Shown piece after piece: positions 1-7,513 of a stretch of DNA of 64,000 nucleotides. Numbering within the stretch: the first letter of the stretch is position 1; each line of letters opens with the position of its first letter. Below the pieces are notes generated by a model. It saw only the letters and a program-made list of their open reading frames with translations. It ran no database searches and was not told the origin of the DNA. Origin of the DNA: JAJDOD01 sp050299835 (GTDB taxonomy: Bacteria > Pseudomonadota > Alphaproteobacteria > Rhodobacterales > Rhodobacteraceae); the NCBI GenBank assembly GCA_050299835.1, contig JBNKWP010000004.1, positions 62,001-126,000 of the forward strand. Reading direction: 5' to 3'. The position numbers and the translations under genes were made by a program.

Positions 1-1
1 C

Positions 2-721
2 ACCTGTATCGGCTGTCACCGCATTCAGGATATCCACGACAACCGGTTCGGACCGAAATGCGAGGAGTGTCACTCGAACACCAAATGGACCGAGATCAAG
101 TTCGACCACGACAAGAACACCGATTTCACACTGACCGGCGCGCACAGGGATGCAGTTTGCAACGACTGTCACGCCAACAACATCCACGACAACTCGATGA
201 AGGGGGCCTGTCAGGAATGCCACGGCACGGATGACCCGCATCTGGGCGCGCTTGGTCCGCGCTGCGACAGTTGTCACACTACGTCGGGCTGGATCGTCGA
301 TGTGCGCTTTGACCACGACCTGACGACCTTTCCCTTGATCGGCCAGCATGGTGTCGTGCCCTGCGAGGCCTGCCACCGTGACCAGCGCTATCGTATGGAA
401 CAGACCGGTTGTGCCGCCTGTCATGCGGCGGAAGATGTGCACAAGGGCCGATTGGGCGAAAGATGTGCCACCTGTCACAATCCGAACGGTTGGGCACTTT
501 GGCTGTTCGATCACGACCGACAGACCCGGTTCGCGCTGACCGGTGCCCATGGAAAAGTCAAATGCGAAACCTGTCACAGTCAGCCAGCCGCCACGGGCCA
601 GAGCCTCCCGCTTTCCTGCATCGGCTGTCATGGTGGCGACGATGTGCACCGGGGCCGCTTTGGCCGCAATTGTTCCGCCTGCCATTCAACGGCAACCTGG
701 AAAGGCGCGCGGCTCAAGTAG
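2..721 (+). CDS. Multihaem c-type cytochrome, 5'-truncated by window edge
   Basis: The reading frame enters from the left edge, so the N-terminus and any export signal are missing. The visible 239 residues contain eleven CXXCH haem-attachment motifs (CIGCH, CEECH, CNDCH, CQECH, CDSCH, CEACH, CAACH, CATCH, CETCH, CIGCH, CSACH). They fall into a triplet repeat of roughly 55-60 residues: a CXXCH, then an H.G.LG..C..CH unit, then W....FDHD..T.F.L.G.H followed by a third CXXCH. This looks like a periplasmic electron-transfer cytochrome of the cytochrome c3/c7-like class; the redox partner is not in the window. The acidic secreted protein and the membrane LuxR regulator just downstream on the same strand may belong to the same locus. 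Stop TAG at 719-721. Confidence 0.9.
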   Translation, partial: TCIGCHRIQDIHDNRFGPKCEECHSNTKWTEIKFDHDKNTDFTLTGAHRDAVCNDCHANNIHDNSMKGACQECHGTDDPHLGALGPRCDSCHTTSGWIVDVRFDHDLTTFPLIGQHGVVPCEACHRDQRYRMEQTGCAACHAAEDVHKGRLGERCATCHNPNGWALWLFDHDRQTRFALTGAHGKVKCETCHSQPAATGQSLPLSCIGCHGGDDVHRGRFGRNCSACHSTATWKGARLK

Positions 722-771
722 CCTAAACATTTGTTTATTGTTCGGCTGCGCTGGAACCTCTATTTGGCCCT

Positions 772-1221
772 ATGCGCAACATCTTCGCATCAATCATTCT
801 TCTCTTGGCGGTGTCGGCCGCTCCGGCATTCGCCGAAACCGCAGCCGAATCCGTTGTGCGTCAGCTTGGCGACTATGGCTATCGTTCGATCGTGACGCGG
901 CGTACGCTGCTTGGCCGGATCCGGATCACCGCCGAGCGCAATGGGGCAACGCGTGAAATCGTGCTCAACCGTTGGACGGGTGCCATTCTCATGGACAGAT
1001 ACCTCGACGACGAAGTCGATGGCGGTGTTCTTGGCGACGCTCCTGGTGGCCTCTTGCGCGGTACAGGAGGCGAAAACGTCGAAGAAGATTCCTCGCCCGG
1101 CGAAGACCATCTGGACAGTCTCGATTCAGAAGACGGCGGCGAGGAGGATGAGGTAGATGAAGAAGACGAGAAAGATGATGAGGAAGATGAGGAAGACGAG
1201 GAAGATGAGCATAGCGGCTGA
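772..1221 (+). CDS. Secreted PepSY-like protein with highly acidic tail
   Basis: 149 residues. Residues 1-21 form a clear Sec signal peptide (hydrophobic core ASIILLLAVSAAPAFA, cleavage likely after AFA). Residues about 25-80 resemble a single PepSY-type module: a short helix, then a pair of strands (RTLLGRIRITAE, REIVLNRWTGAILMD). From about residue 95 the chain is low-complexity and almost entirely Asp/Glu, ending EDEEDEHSG. Such a tail could bind cations or a basic partner; that is inference. It lies 50 bp after the multihaem cytochrome and 20 bp before the LuxR-type gene on the same strand. I do not recognise a named gene. Confidence 0.75.
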   Translation: MRNIFASIILLLAVSAAPAFAETAAESVVRQLGDYGYRSIVTRRTLLGRIRITAERNGATREIVLNRWTGAILMDRYLDDEVDGGVLGDAPGGLLRGTGGENVEEDSSPGEDHLDSLDSEDGGEEDEVDEEDEKDDEEDEEDEEDEHSG

Positions 1222-1241
1222 TCTTCCGGGCTCTTTGTGAA

Positions 1242-1811
1242 GTGCGCCAGTCTCCCGCGATAGTCTCTCTCCTGATCTTTCAGGTGGTTTGCGCAGCCTT
1301 TTTTGCGTTCGAAACGATGAATTCGATCTTTGGTTTCGTGCTGTGGTCCGTCAGTTGGGCTGTCCACGAACTGATCGAACTGGGTGCCGTACTTGGCCTT
1401 GCAGCCGGCGGCATATTGGGGGCACTGGCCCTGCGCCTTAGCTGGCAACGCACAGAACATGCCGAGGGCAAGCTTGCTGGCCTGAGCCGCGCTTTTGCCG
1501 ATCTCGTTTCGGGCTATTTCGGCGCCTGGGAATTGACCTCTGCGGAACGCGATGTGGCGTTGTTCCTGATCAAGGGCATGAGCACCGCCGAAATCGCAGC
1601 CCTTCGCAAGACGTCCGAGGGCACGGTGAAGGCGCAAAGCAACGCCATCTACCGCAAGGCCGATGTGGCTAGTCGGGCGCAACTTGTCAGTCTTCTGATC
1701 GATGACCTGATGCAGGATGGGTTCTTTGCAGGGTCCCATGGCATCGAACCAAGCCAGAAACCGGCGTCAGAAACGCCATTTGCTTCCAAAACAGCGAACA
1801 ATCTTGATTGA
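1242..1811 (+). CDS. Membrane-anchored LuxR-type transcriptional regulator
   Basis: 189 residues from a GTG start. The N-terminal part has two hydrophobic segments (about residues 5-25 and 45-68) expected to span the membrane. The C-terminal part is a LuxR/GerE helix-turn-helix: LTSAERDVALFLIKGMSTAEIAALRKTS, then EGTVKAQSNAIYRKADVASRAQL, the usual T-EGTVK-H-IYRK layout. There is no receiver or autoinducer domain, so the signal is probably sensed at or through the membrane. It follows the acidic secreted protein closely, which suggests it senses or regulates that small locus. GTG is chosen because it directly precedes the first membrane segment and no ATG lies closer upstream in frame. Confidence 0.75.
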   Translation: MRQSPAIVSLLIFQVVCAAFFAFETMNSIFGFVLWSVSWAVHELIELGAVLGLAAGGILGALALRLSWQRTEHAEGKLAGLSRAFADLVSGYFGAWELTSAERDVALFLIKGMSTAEIAALRKTSEGTVKAQSNAIYRKADVASRAQLVSLLIDDLMQDGFFAGSHGIEPSQKPASETPFASKTANNLD

Positions 1812-1888
1812 TCGGGCGAAAGCAACGGGAAAGCCCAGTCGCATTCGGAAGCGGTGAACGACTTCACAAAGTCAACTGGCGGTGCTTT

Positions 1889-1906
1889 TGAGGTGCCCCT
1901 GAATTC
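1889..1906 (+). repeat. Left terminal inverted repeat of IS3 remnant
   Basis: TGAGGTGCCCCTGAATTC. It matches the inverse of 2413-2430 at 17 of 18 positions; the only difference is A versus G at position 14. Confidence 0.85.
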
Positions 1907-1935
1907 GTAGACGCTTCGCCGCCTGACTTTAAGGC

Positions 1936-2412
1936 GTGGTGGCCGACAACAGGCTTGAGCAGCGCCTCAATGCGTCTCAGCCAGATCAGGTCTGGGCGCC
2001 CCTCTCGGCAGCATGCTTTGCATGCGCCTGCCGGGCAATGGACATCGCATACATCAAGACCCACGAAGGCTGGCTGTGCCTCTGCGTCGTCATCGACCTG
2101 TTCTCCCCCGACCAGGGCTCCCAGTTCAGCAGCCGGGAGTGGCAGATGCTTCTTCGCCAGCACAATCTGGAACCCGGCATGAACCGCCGCGGGAACTGCC
2201 ATGACAACGCAGTCGCAGAAAGCTTCTTCCAGCTGCTGAAGCGGGAGCGGATCAGACGGCGGACATATCCGACCCGCGAAGCCGCGCGGCAGGACGTGTT
2301 CGAGTACATTGAGCTGTTCTGCAACCCGAAGCGCAGGCACACGAACAACGGCATGCTGTCGCCCGTTGACTTCGAGATCAGGCAGCAGAAACTGAAACAG
2401 GCAGGTGTCTAG
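1936..2412 (+). pseudogene. IS3-family OrfB transposase fragment
   Basis: An open frame of 158 residues survives, but it is a collage. It begins within the linker before the catalytic domain (NRLEQR, QPDQVW). About 14 unrelated residues (APLSAACFACACRA) follow, then the DDE-core start DIAYIKTHEGWLCLCVVIDLFS. It then jumps directly to DQGSQFSS, the block around the second aspartate, having lost about 40 residues of core. The third block is intact (GNCHDNAVAESFFQLLKRE, then the RRHTNNGMLSPVDFE tail). The N-terminal helix-turn-helix OrfA is absent. The frame is open only because the deletions kept phase, so I treat it as a pseudogene. Confidence 0.85.
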
Positions 2413-3581
2413 GAATCCAGGGGCACCTCAGTCTGCTTCTGCACGACCCTCGACCCGCCAAGCTCCGTCTCTGCCAACACCTTCGCAATCGTCGGCCCCG
2501 CGTTGCCCTGCCCGTAAGGGTTCTCAGCCGCCCGCACGACCCCACGGAACGCCTCGTCTGTCAGCGCCCGCTCAATGGCCCCAAAGATCGCTTCCGCCTC
2601 GCACTCTACGTGAATCACGTTCGCACCACGCAACCGCCCGCCCTGACGCGGGCCGATATCGACGGCGGGGCAATGAAACGCCAGTGTCTCCTTCAGCCCC
2701 GAGGAACTGTTGCCCACGCAGACGCCCCGCCCGCGTCCGCAATGATCGAGCAGCCCGTGATAAAGACGCCGTCCCAGAGACTTTCGCAACACCGTGCCCG
2801 GATGCGCGGCGGCAAACGCCTCCAGCGCCGAGATAATCGCTGCCGACCCCACATCGCCATTGGGATGCGTCAAAATGATCTTCGCGCCCAGATCACGATT
2901 GGCCCGGTCCAGCGCCGCCATGCAGGCCGCGATCTCCGCCTCCGCGGTCGCCGGCGACGTGCTGATCGGGTGCAGCGTGAAGAGCACGACCGGCAGCGGC
3001 TCGCGCGTGTCGAGCCCAAGCTCCACGATCACATCCTCAGCGTTGGCAAAATCCCCCTGAGCAATCAGATCGACCGGCGGGAACCCTGCCGTCACGATCC
3101 GCCAGCCTTCCTCCCCCATCGCCCGTAGCCGCTTCGCCGCCGCGTCGTTCGTCGGGAAATGCAGATGCGCGAGCTTGGACATCGCATGGCGCACCACGTC
3201 ATCCAGCGTGCCGCCCTGCGTCAGATCCCCACCCTCGATATGCGCCGTCGGCAGCCCCCGCTGGGTGGAGGCGATCATGGCCGCGAACGCCTCATACCGG
3301 TCGCCATAGATCACCACCGCGTCCAGCCCCAGCCCGTCGAAGGCCCCGGTCAGGTCCAGCACCCCCTGCCCGATGGCCCGCGGCGTCGAGCCTGCATCCT
3401 CGCCCTCGCGCAACACAGGCACATGGGCCGCAACCGGAAATTCCGGCTGGCCCGGATCGGGGTCGCCAGAGATGACCACCAACTCCAGGTCGGGATGCGC
3501 CTCCACCGCCCGCATCACCGGCACCAGCAGCCCGTATTCCGACCTGCTCCCGGTGAAGATGCCTATGCGTTTCGACGTCAT
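2409..3581 (-). CDS. neuC: UDP-N-acetylglucosamine 2-epimerase (hydrolysing), NeuC-like
   Basis: 390 residues of the hydrolysing UDP-sugar 2-epimerase family, which forms ManNAc or a related 2-acetamido sugar for nonulosonic (sialic or legionaminic type) acid synthesis. Family marks are the N-terminal TGSRSEYG loop, the HIEGGD motif near residue 116, TLHPIST near 205, the nucleotide-binding CVGNSSSG near 290 and the late DIGPRQGGR block. No neuA or neuB gene is in the window, so its pathway partners lie elsewhere. The last seven codons (TEVPLDS-stop) are read from the terminal inverted repeat of the IS3 remnant, so the native C-terminus was replaced by the insertion. The length is still normal for the family, so the enzyme may be active. 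Confidence 0.85.
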   Translation of the reverse strand: MTSKRIGIFTGSRSEYGLLVPVMRAVEAHPDLELVVISGDPDPGQPEFPVAAHVPVLREGEDAGSTPRAIGQGVLDLTGAFDGLGLDAVVIYGDRYEAFAAMIASTQRGLPTAHIEGGDLTQGGTLDDVVRHAMSKLAHLHFPTNDAAAKRLRAMGEEGWRIVTAGFPPVDLIAQGDFANAEDVIVELGLDTREPLPVVLFTLHPISTSPATAEAEIAACMAALDRANRDLGAKIILTHPNGDVGSAAIISALEAFAAAHPGTVLRKSLGRRLYHGLLDHCGRGRGVCVGNSSSGLKETLAFHCPAVDIGPRQGGRLRGANVIHVECEAEAIFGAIERALTDEAFRGVVRAAENPYGQGNAGPTIAKVLAETELGGSRVVQKQTEVPLDS

Positions 3582-3692
3582 GAAAACCGGGTTACACCCG
3601 GCCCTTGCACGGCACCAGCCACTTTTCGCCCCGGCGCATCAGCAGGTCGGTGCCGCAATCGTTCATCCGCCGCAGAACACCAAAAATGCATG

Positions 3693-5273
3693 TCACCCGG
3701 TCGGGGCCTGATGCTCCTGTTTCGACGCGATATAGTCGCCGATCCGCGCGATCTGACTCTCATCCAGCCGCAAGCCCAGACGGGACCGCCGCCAGACGAA
3801 ATCCTCCGCCGTCCGCACCCATTCGGTCTCGATCGCCCGGTCCAACTCCCGCGCCGTGATCGTGGCCCCGAAATCCTCACCCAGATCCGCCGCCGAGGAC
3901 GCGTCCCCCAGCATCTCCCGCGCCTCGGTCCCGTAAGCCCGGACCAGCCGCCGCGCCCAGTACTCCGTCAGGAACGGGTAGTCCGCCCTCAGCCCGGACA
4001 CGAGGTCCTCCACCCCGTCCACCGGGAAATCGCCCCCCGCCAGGGGCACGCCCGCCGTCCACGCCCCCTTGGTGCCGGGAAAGAACGGTGCGATTTTCTC
4101 CAGCGCCGCTTCTGCCAGCCGCCGATAGGTGGTGATCTTCCCCCCGAAGACATTCAGCAAAGGCGCGGTCTCCCCTTCCACCTTCAACACATATTCCCGC
4201 GTCGCCGCCGTCGCCGAGGACGCCCCGTCATCATAAAGCGGCCGCACCCCGGAATAGGTCCAGACCACATCGGCCCGGCTGATCGGCTTCTTGAAATAGT
4301 TCGACGCGAAGGCCGCCAGATAGTCCTGCTCCGCCTCCGTACAGACCGGCTTCTGGTCCGGGTCCGGATGCTCCTGATCCGTCGTCCCGATCAGCGTGTA
4401 ATCGGTCTCATACGGAATCGAGAAGATGATCCGCCCGTCCTCCCCCTGGAAGAAATAGCACTTCCCGTGATCGTAAAGCTTGGGCACGACGATATGCGAC
4501 CCCCGCACCAGCCGAACCCCTTCCCGTGAGTTCGACCGAACCGTCTGCCGGATGATGTCGCCGACCCACGGCCCGCCCGCATTGACCAGCATCTTTGCCG
4601 TCACCTCGCGCTGGCCCTGTGCATCCTCCAGCGTGATACGCCAGTGATCGCCGTCCCGCACCGCCTCCAGCACACGGGTCCTCACCAGAATATCAGCCCC
4701 GCGCGCCGCCGCGTCCCGCGCGTTCAGCACCACCAGCCGCGAATCTTCCACCCAGCAATCCGAATACTCATAGGCTTTCTCGAACCGGTCCTGGATCGGC
4801 TCTCCCTCCGGCGCGGTCCGCAGATCAAGCCGCGCGGTCGCGGGCAAGATCTTCCGCCCTCCCAGATGGTCATACATGAACAATCCCAGCCGGATCAGCC
4901 AGGCGGGACGCCGCCCCTTCATCCAGGGCATCACTATCGAGAGCAGCTTCGAGGTCGGCGTATCCCCCTCGAACCGCATATCCGGGTGATAGGGCAGCAC
5001 GAAACGCATCGGCCAGGAGATATGCGGCATCGCTTTCAGCAATGTCTCCCGTTCCTCCAGCGCCTCCTTCACCAGCCGGAACTCGAAATATTCCAGATAG
5101 CGCAGCCCACCGTGAAAGAGCTTGGTCGAGGCGCTCGACGTGGCAGACGCCAGATCGTTCATCTCCGCCAGCCCGACGCTCAGACCACGCCCGGCGGCAT
5201 CCCGCGCGATCCCGCAACCGTTGATTCCGCCGCCGATGATGAAAAGATCGTAAGCCTTCCCGGCACTTGTCAT
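3693..5273 (-). CDS. glpD: Aerobic glycerol-3-phosphate dehydrogenase
   Basis: 526 residues. FAD-dependent, membrane-associated enzyme that oxidises sn-glycerol 3-phosphate to dihydroxyacetone phosphate and passes electrons to quinone. The N-terminus has the FAD Rossmann motif DLFIIGGGINGCGIARDAAGRG (residues 9-30). SATSSASTKLFHGGLRYLE near residue 45 and VVPKLYDHGKCYFFQGEDGR are characteristic GlpD blocks, and the C-terminal helical domain ends with the DFVWRRSRLGL segment. It is transcribed away from the mcc operon. No glpK or glycerol transporter gene is adjacent, and the NeuC-like gene 111 bp downstream is functionally unrelated. Confidence 0.96.
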   Translation of the reverse strand: MTSAGKAYDLFIIGGGINGCGIARDAAGRGLSVGLAEMNDLASATSSASTKLFHGGLRYLEYFEFRLVKEALEERETLLKAMPHISWPMRFVLPYHPDMRFEGDTPTSKLLSIVMPWMKGRRPAWLIRLGLFMYDHLGGRKILPATARLDLRTAPEGEPIQDRFEKAYEYSDCWVEDSRLVVLNARDAAARGADILVRTRVLEAVRDGDHWRITLEDAQGQREVTAKMLVNAGGPWVGDIIRQTVRSNSREGVRLVRGSHIVVPKLYDHGKCYFFQGEDGRIIFSIPYETDYTLIGTTDQEHPDPDQKPVCTEAEQDYLAAFASNYFKKPISRADVVWTYSGVRPLYDDGASSATAATREYVLKVEGETAPLLNVFGGKITTYRRLAEAALEKIAPFFPGTKGAWTAGVPLAGGDFPVDGVEDLVSGLRADYPFLTEYWARRLVRAYGTEAREMLGDASSAADLGEDFGATITARELDRAIETEWVRTAEDFVWRRSRLGLRLDESQIARIGDYIASKQEHQAPTG

Positions 5274-5341
5274 GAAACCGCTCTCCCTCTCGGCACAATC
5301 TCTAGGACTGTATTGCGGCCTCGTCCAGCCGCACGCAAAGC

Positions 5342-5370
5342 TTGTGAACGAGCGTTCACTAAGCTAGGAT
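5342..5370 (+). promoter_or_regulatory. Sigma70-type promoter with palindromic operator, upstream of mccB
   Basis: A -35-like TTGTGA (5342-5347) and a -10-like TAGGAT (5365-5370) are exactly 17 bp apart. The spacer and the end of the -35 box hold a perfect inverted repeat, GTGAACG-AG-CGTTCAC (5344-5359). A 16-bp palindrome in this position is typical of a TetR-family repressor site. It lies 31 bp before the mccB start codon and points at the leucine-degradation genes; whether it also affects divergent glpD is open. No TetR gene is visible in the window. Confidence 0.6.
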
Positions 5371-5401
5371 CGCCCCGTCAGACAAGGGAACCCGCCCGCC
5401 C

Positions 5402-7009
5402 ATGGCCGTCCTCATATCCACCATCTCTCCGCAGTCGGAGAGCTTTCAGGCCAACGCCGCCGCCCACCGCGCCCTGATGGAGGGGATCGAGACCGCCTCA
5501 AAAGCCGTTTTCGCAGGCGGAGGCGAAGCCGCCCGCGACCGCCACGTCAGCCGACGCAAGCTCCTCCCCCGCGACCGCGTGGCCGGTCTCCTCGACCCCG
5601 GCGCGCCCTTCCTGGAAATCGGCCATTTCGCCGCCCACGGCCTTTACGACAATGCCGCCCCCTCGGCAGGCGTGATCGCGGGCATCGGCCGCGTCTCCGG
5701 CCGCGAAGTGATGATCGTCTGCAACGACGCCACCGTGAAGGGCGGCACATATTTCCCGATCTCGGTGAAGAAACACCTCCGCGCGCAGGAGGTCGCAGAG
5801 GCCAACCATTTGCCTTGCGTCTACCTCGTGGACTCGGGCGGCGCGAACCTCCCCAACCAGGACGAGGTCTTCCCCGACCGCGACCATTTCGGGCGGATCT
5901 TCTACAATCAGGCGCAGATGAGCGCGAAGGGCATCCCCCAGATCGCCGTCGTCATGGGCTCCTGCACCGCAGGCGGCGCTTACGTGCCCGCCATGTCCGA
6001 TGTCACCATCATCGTGAAGGAGCAAGGCACCATCTTCCTCGCCGGTCCGCCGCTGGTCAAAGCCGCAACCGGCGAGGTGGTGACCGCCGAGGACCTCGGC
6101 GGCGGCGACGTTCACACCCGCCTTTCCGGCGTTGCCGATTACCTCGCCGACGACGACAGCCACGCCCTCGCGCTGGCCCGCCAGGCCATTGCCAACCTCA
6201 ACCGTGTGAAACCGGCGCAAATCGAACGCGCTCCCGTCGAGGCCCCGCTCTACGACCCCGAAGACCTCAGCGGCGTCGTCCCCGCCGACCTGCGCACGCC
6301 TTATGACATCCGCGAGGTCATTGCGCGGATCACCGACGGCTCCCGCTTCGACGAGTTCAAGGCCCGCTACGGCGAGACCCTCGTCACCGGCTTCGCCCAT
6401 ATCTGGGGCATCCCCGTCGGGATCATCGCCAACAATGGCGTTCTCTTCTCCGAAAGCGCGGTCAAGGGTGCGCATTTCGTCGAACTCTGCTGCCAGCGGA
6501 AGATCCCGCTTATCTTCCTTCAGAACATCACCGGCTTCATGGTCGGCCGCGACTACGAGGCGGGCGGCATCGCCAAGGACGGCGCCAAACTCGTCACCGC
6601 CGTCGCCACCGCCGCCGTCCCCAAGATCACCGTGCTGGTCGGAGGCTCCTTCGGCGCGGGCAATTACGGCATGTGCGGCCGCGCCTACTCCCCTCGTTTC
6701 TTGTGGACCTGGCCCAACTCCCGCATCTCCGTCATGGGCGGCGAACAGGCCGCGGGCGTGCTGGCCACCGTCCGCCGCGACAGCATCGAGCGCAAGGGCG
6801 GCACATGGTCAGCGGAGGAGGAAGCCGCCTTCAAGGCCCCGACGCTGGCGATGTTCGACGAACAATCCCACCCGCTCTACGCCTCCGCCCGCCTCTGGGA
6901 CGACGGCATCGTGCCCCCCGGCAAGACCCGCGACGTATTGGGGCTGTCGCTCTCGGCGGCGCTGAACGCGCCGATAGAGGAGACACGCTTCGGCGTGTTC
7001 AGGATGTAG
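5402..7009 (+). CDS. mccB: Methylcrotonoyl-CoA carboxylase, carboxyltransferase (beta) subunit
   Basis: 535 residues, the normal size for MccB. It transfers CO2 from carboxybiotin to 3-methylcrotonyl-CoA, giving 3-methylglutaconyl-CoA in leucine catabolism. The N- and C-terminal crotonase-fold halves are both present: RVSGREVMIVCNDATVKGG and MGSCTAGGAYVPAMSD in the first, QNITGFMVGRDYEAGGIAKDGAK and GGSFGAGNYGMCGRAY in the second. Its position with mccA, HMG-CoA lyase and a methylglutaconyl-CoA hydratase supports MCC rather than propionyl- or geranyl-CoA carboxylase. It is the first gene of the operon behind the palindromic operator. Confidence 0.95.
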   Translation: MAVLISTISPQSESFQANAAAHRALMEGIETASKAVFAGGGEAARDRHVSRRKLLPRDRVAGLLDPGAPFLEIGHFAAHGLYDNAAPSAGVIAGIGRVSGREVMIVCNDATVKGGTYFPISVKKHLRAQEVAEANHLPCVYLVDSGGANLPNQDEVFPDRDHFGRIFYNQAQMSAKGIPQIAVVMGSCTAGGAYVPAMSDVTIIVKEQGTIFLAGPPLVKAATGEVVTAEDLGGGDVHTRLSGVADYLADDDSHALALARQAIANLNRVKPAQIERAPVEAPLYDPEDLSGVVPADLRTPYDIREVIARITDGSRFDEFKARYGETLVTGFAHIWGIPVGIIANNGVLFSESAVKGAHFVELCCQRKIPLIFLQNITGFMVGRDYEAGGIAKDGAKLVTAVATAAVPKITVLVGGSFGAGNYGMCGRAYSPRFLWTWPNSRISVMGGEQAAGVLATVRRDSIERKGGTWSAEEEAAFKAPTLAMFDEQSHPLYASARLWDDGIVPPGKTRDVLGLSLSAALNAPIEETRFGVFRM

Positions 7010-7011
7010 GC

Positions 7012-7323
7012 ATGAAACGACGCAGATCACCTCAGGAGAAAAAGCAGCTTTCCTATGAACGCGACCGCAGGAACGAATTTGGCGAGAACGACAAGGCAAG
7101 CCGAAAAGCGATCCCTCTCAGGAAGAAACTCTCGAATTCGAAAGTCAGATATGCCGGTAAACCGCTTCTGGCTGAGGAAAGCGACAAGGCAGACGCTCTT
7201 CTTGCGAAAGCAGTTAAGACGCGTTGGAAGAAGCATCCGGACGCCGCGCTCAAGAAAGACGTCTCCAGAAAGCTTCAACGGCGCGGAACGGCCACCCGCA
7301 AAATGCCGAAAAGCCGCACATGA
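7012..7323 (+). CDS. Small basic protein of unknown function within the mcc operon
   Basis: 103 residues beginning MKRRRSPQEKKQLSYERDRR and ending RGTATRKMPKSRT. It is very rich in Lys and Arg, has no membrane segment and no recognised domain. The start ATG lies 2 bp after the mccB stop, so it is almost certainly translated with the operon. I chose this frame over an overlapping open frame (7055-7333) because of the tight spacing to mccB and the regular helical, charged composition. The composition suggests a nucleic-acid- or acidic-partner-binding protein, but this is inference. Confidence 0.7.
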   Translation: MKRRRSPQEKKQLSYERDRRNEFGENDKASRKAIPLRKKLSNSKVRYAGKPLLAEESDKADALLAKAVKTRWKKHPDAALKKDVSRKLQRRGTATRKMPKSRT

Positions 7324-7355
7324 TTCAGTTTAGGGGATCTAAGATGGACAGCAGC

Positions 7356-7496
7356 GCGGGGTCACCCCGCAAGCGGAGTTTGACGCAAACTCCGCCCCGA
7401 TTTCCGGCGCGGAAATCGCTCCCCGGACAACGGCGCACGCCCCACGCCCAAGGAAAATGCGTCATTTTCCGAAGCATTCTCCGCGTCGGAGAATGC
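7356..7496. repeat. Array of five short hairpins between small protein gene and mccA
   Basis: Five perfect hairpins in 141 bp: GCGGGGT/ACCCCGC (7356-7370, 1-nt loop); GCGGAGTTTG-ACG-CAAACTCCGC arms (7373-7395); CGATTTCCG/CGGAAATCG with GCG loop (7398-7418); GGAAAATG/CATTTTCC with CGT loop (7452-7470); GCATTCTCCG/CGGAGAATGC with CGT loop (7474-7496). Four of the loops are exactly three bases. The CGATTTC and GCATTCTC stems recur at 22.2 kb, and CGATTTC again at 57.1 kb. Located inside an operon, the array could stabilise or segment the mRNA rather than end it. Confidence 0.85.
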
Positions 7497-7513
7497 CCGG
7501 CGGAGCTAACGAA

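Larger units (their letters stand above)
1889..2430 (+). mobile_element. IS3-family insertion sequence remnant (internally deleted, both ends kept)
   Basis: 542-bp remnant bounded by imperfect terminal inverted repeats of 18 bp (17 of 18 match): 1889-1906 starts TGAGGTGCCCCTG, and 2413-2430 is its inverse, ending CAGGGGCACCTCA. The TG...CA ends and the OrfB-type transposase fragment inside indicate IS3 family. OrfA and the first part of OrfB are missing, and a further block containing the first catalytic aspartates' spacer is lost, so the copy cannot transpose by itself. No target-site duplication is visible: the left flank ends in TTT and the right flank starts GTC. Confidence 0.85.

Noticed and set aside
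3592..3666. 24-codon minus-strand ORF (MNDCGTDLLMRRGEKWLVPC...) between glpD and the NeuC-like gene
   Set aside because: Plausible composition but too short, with no coupling to its neighbours and no family; not enough support to call a gene.
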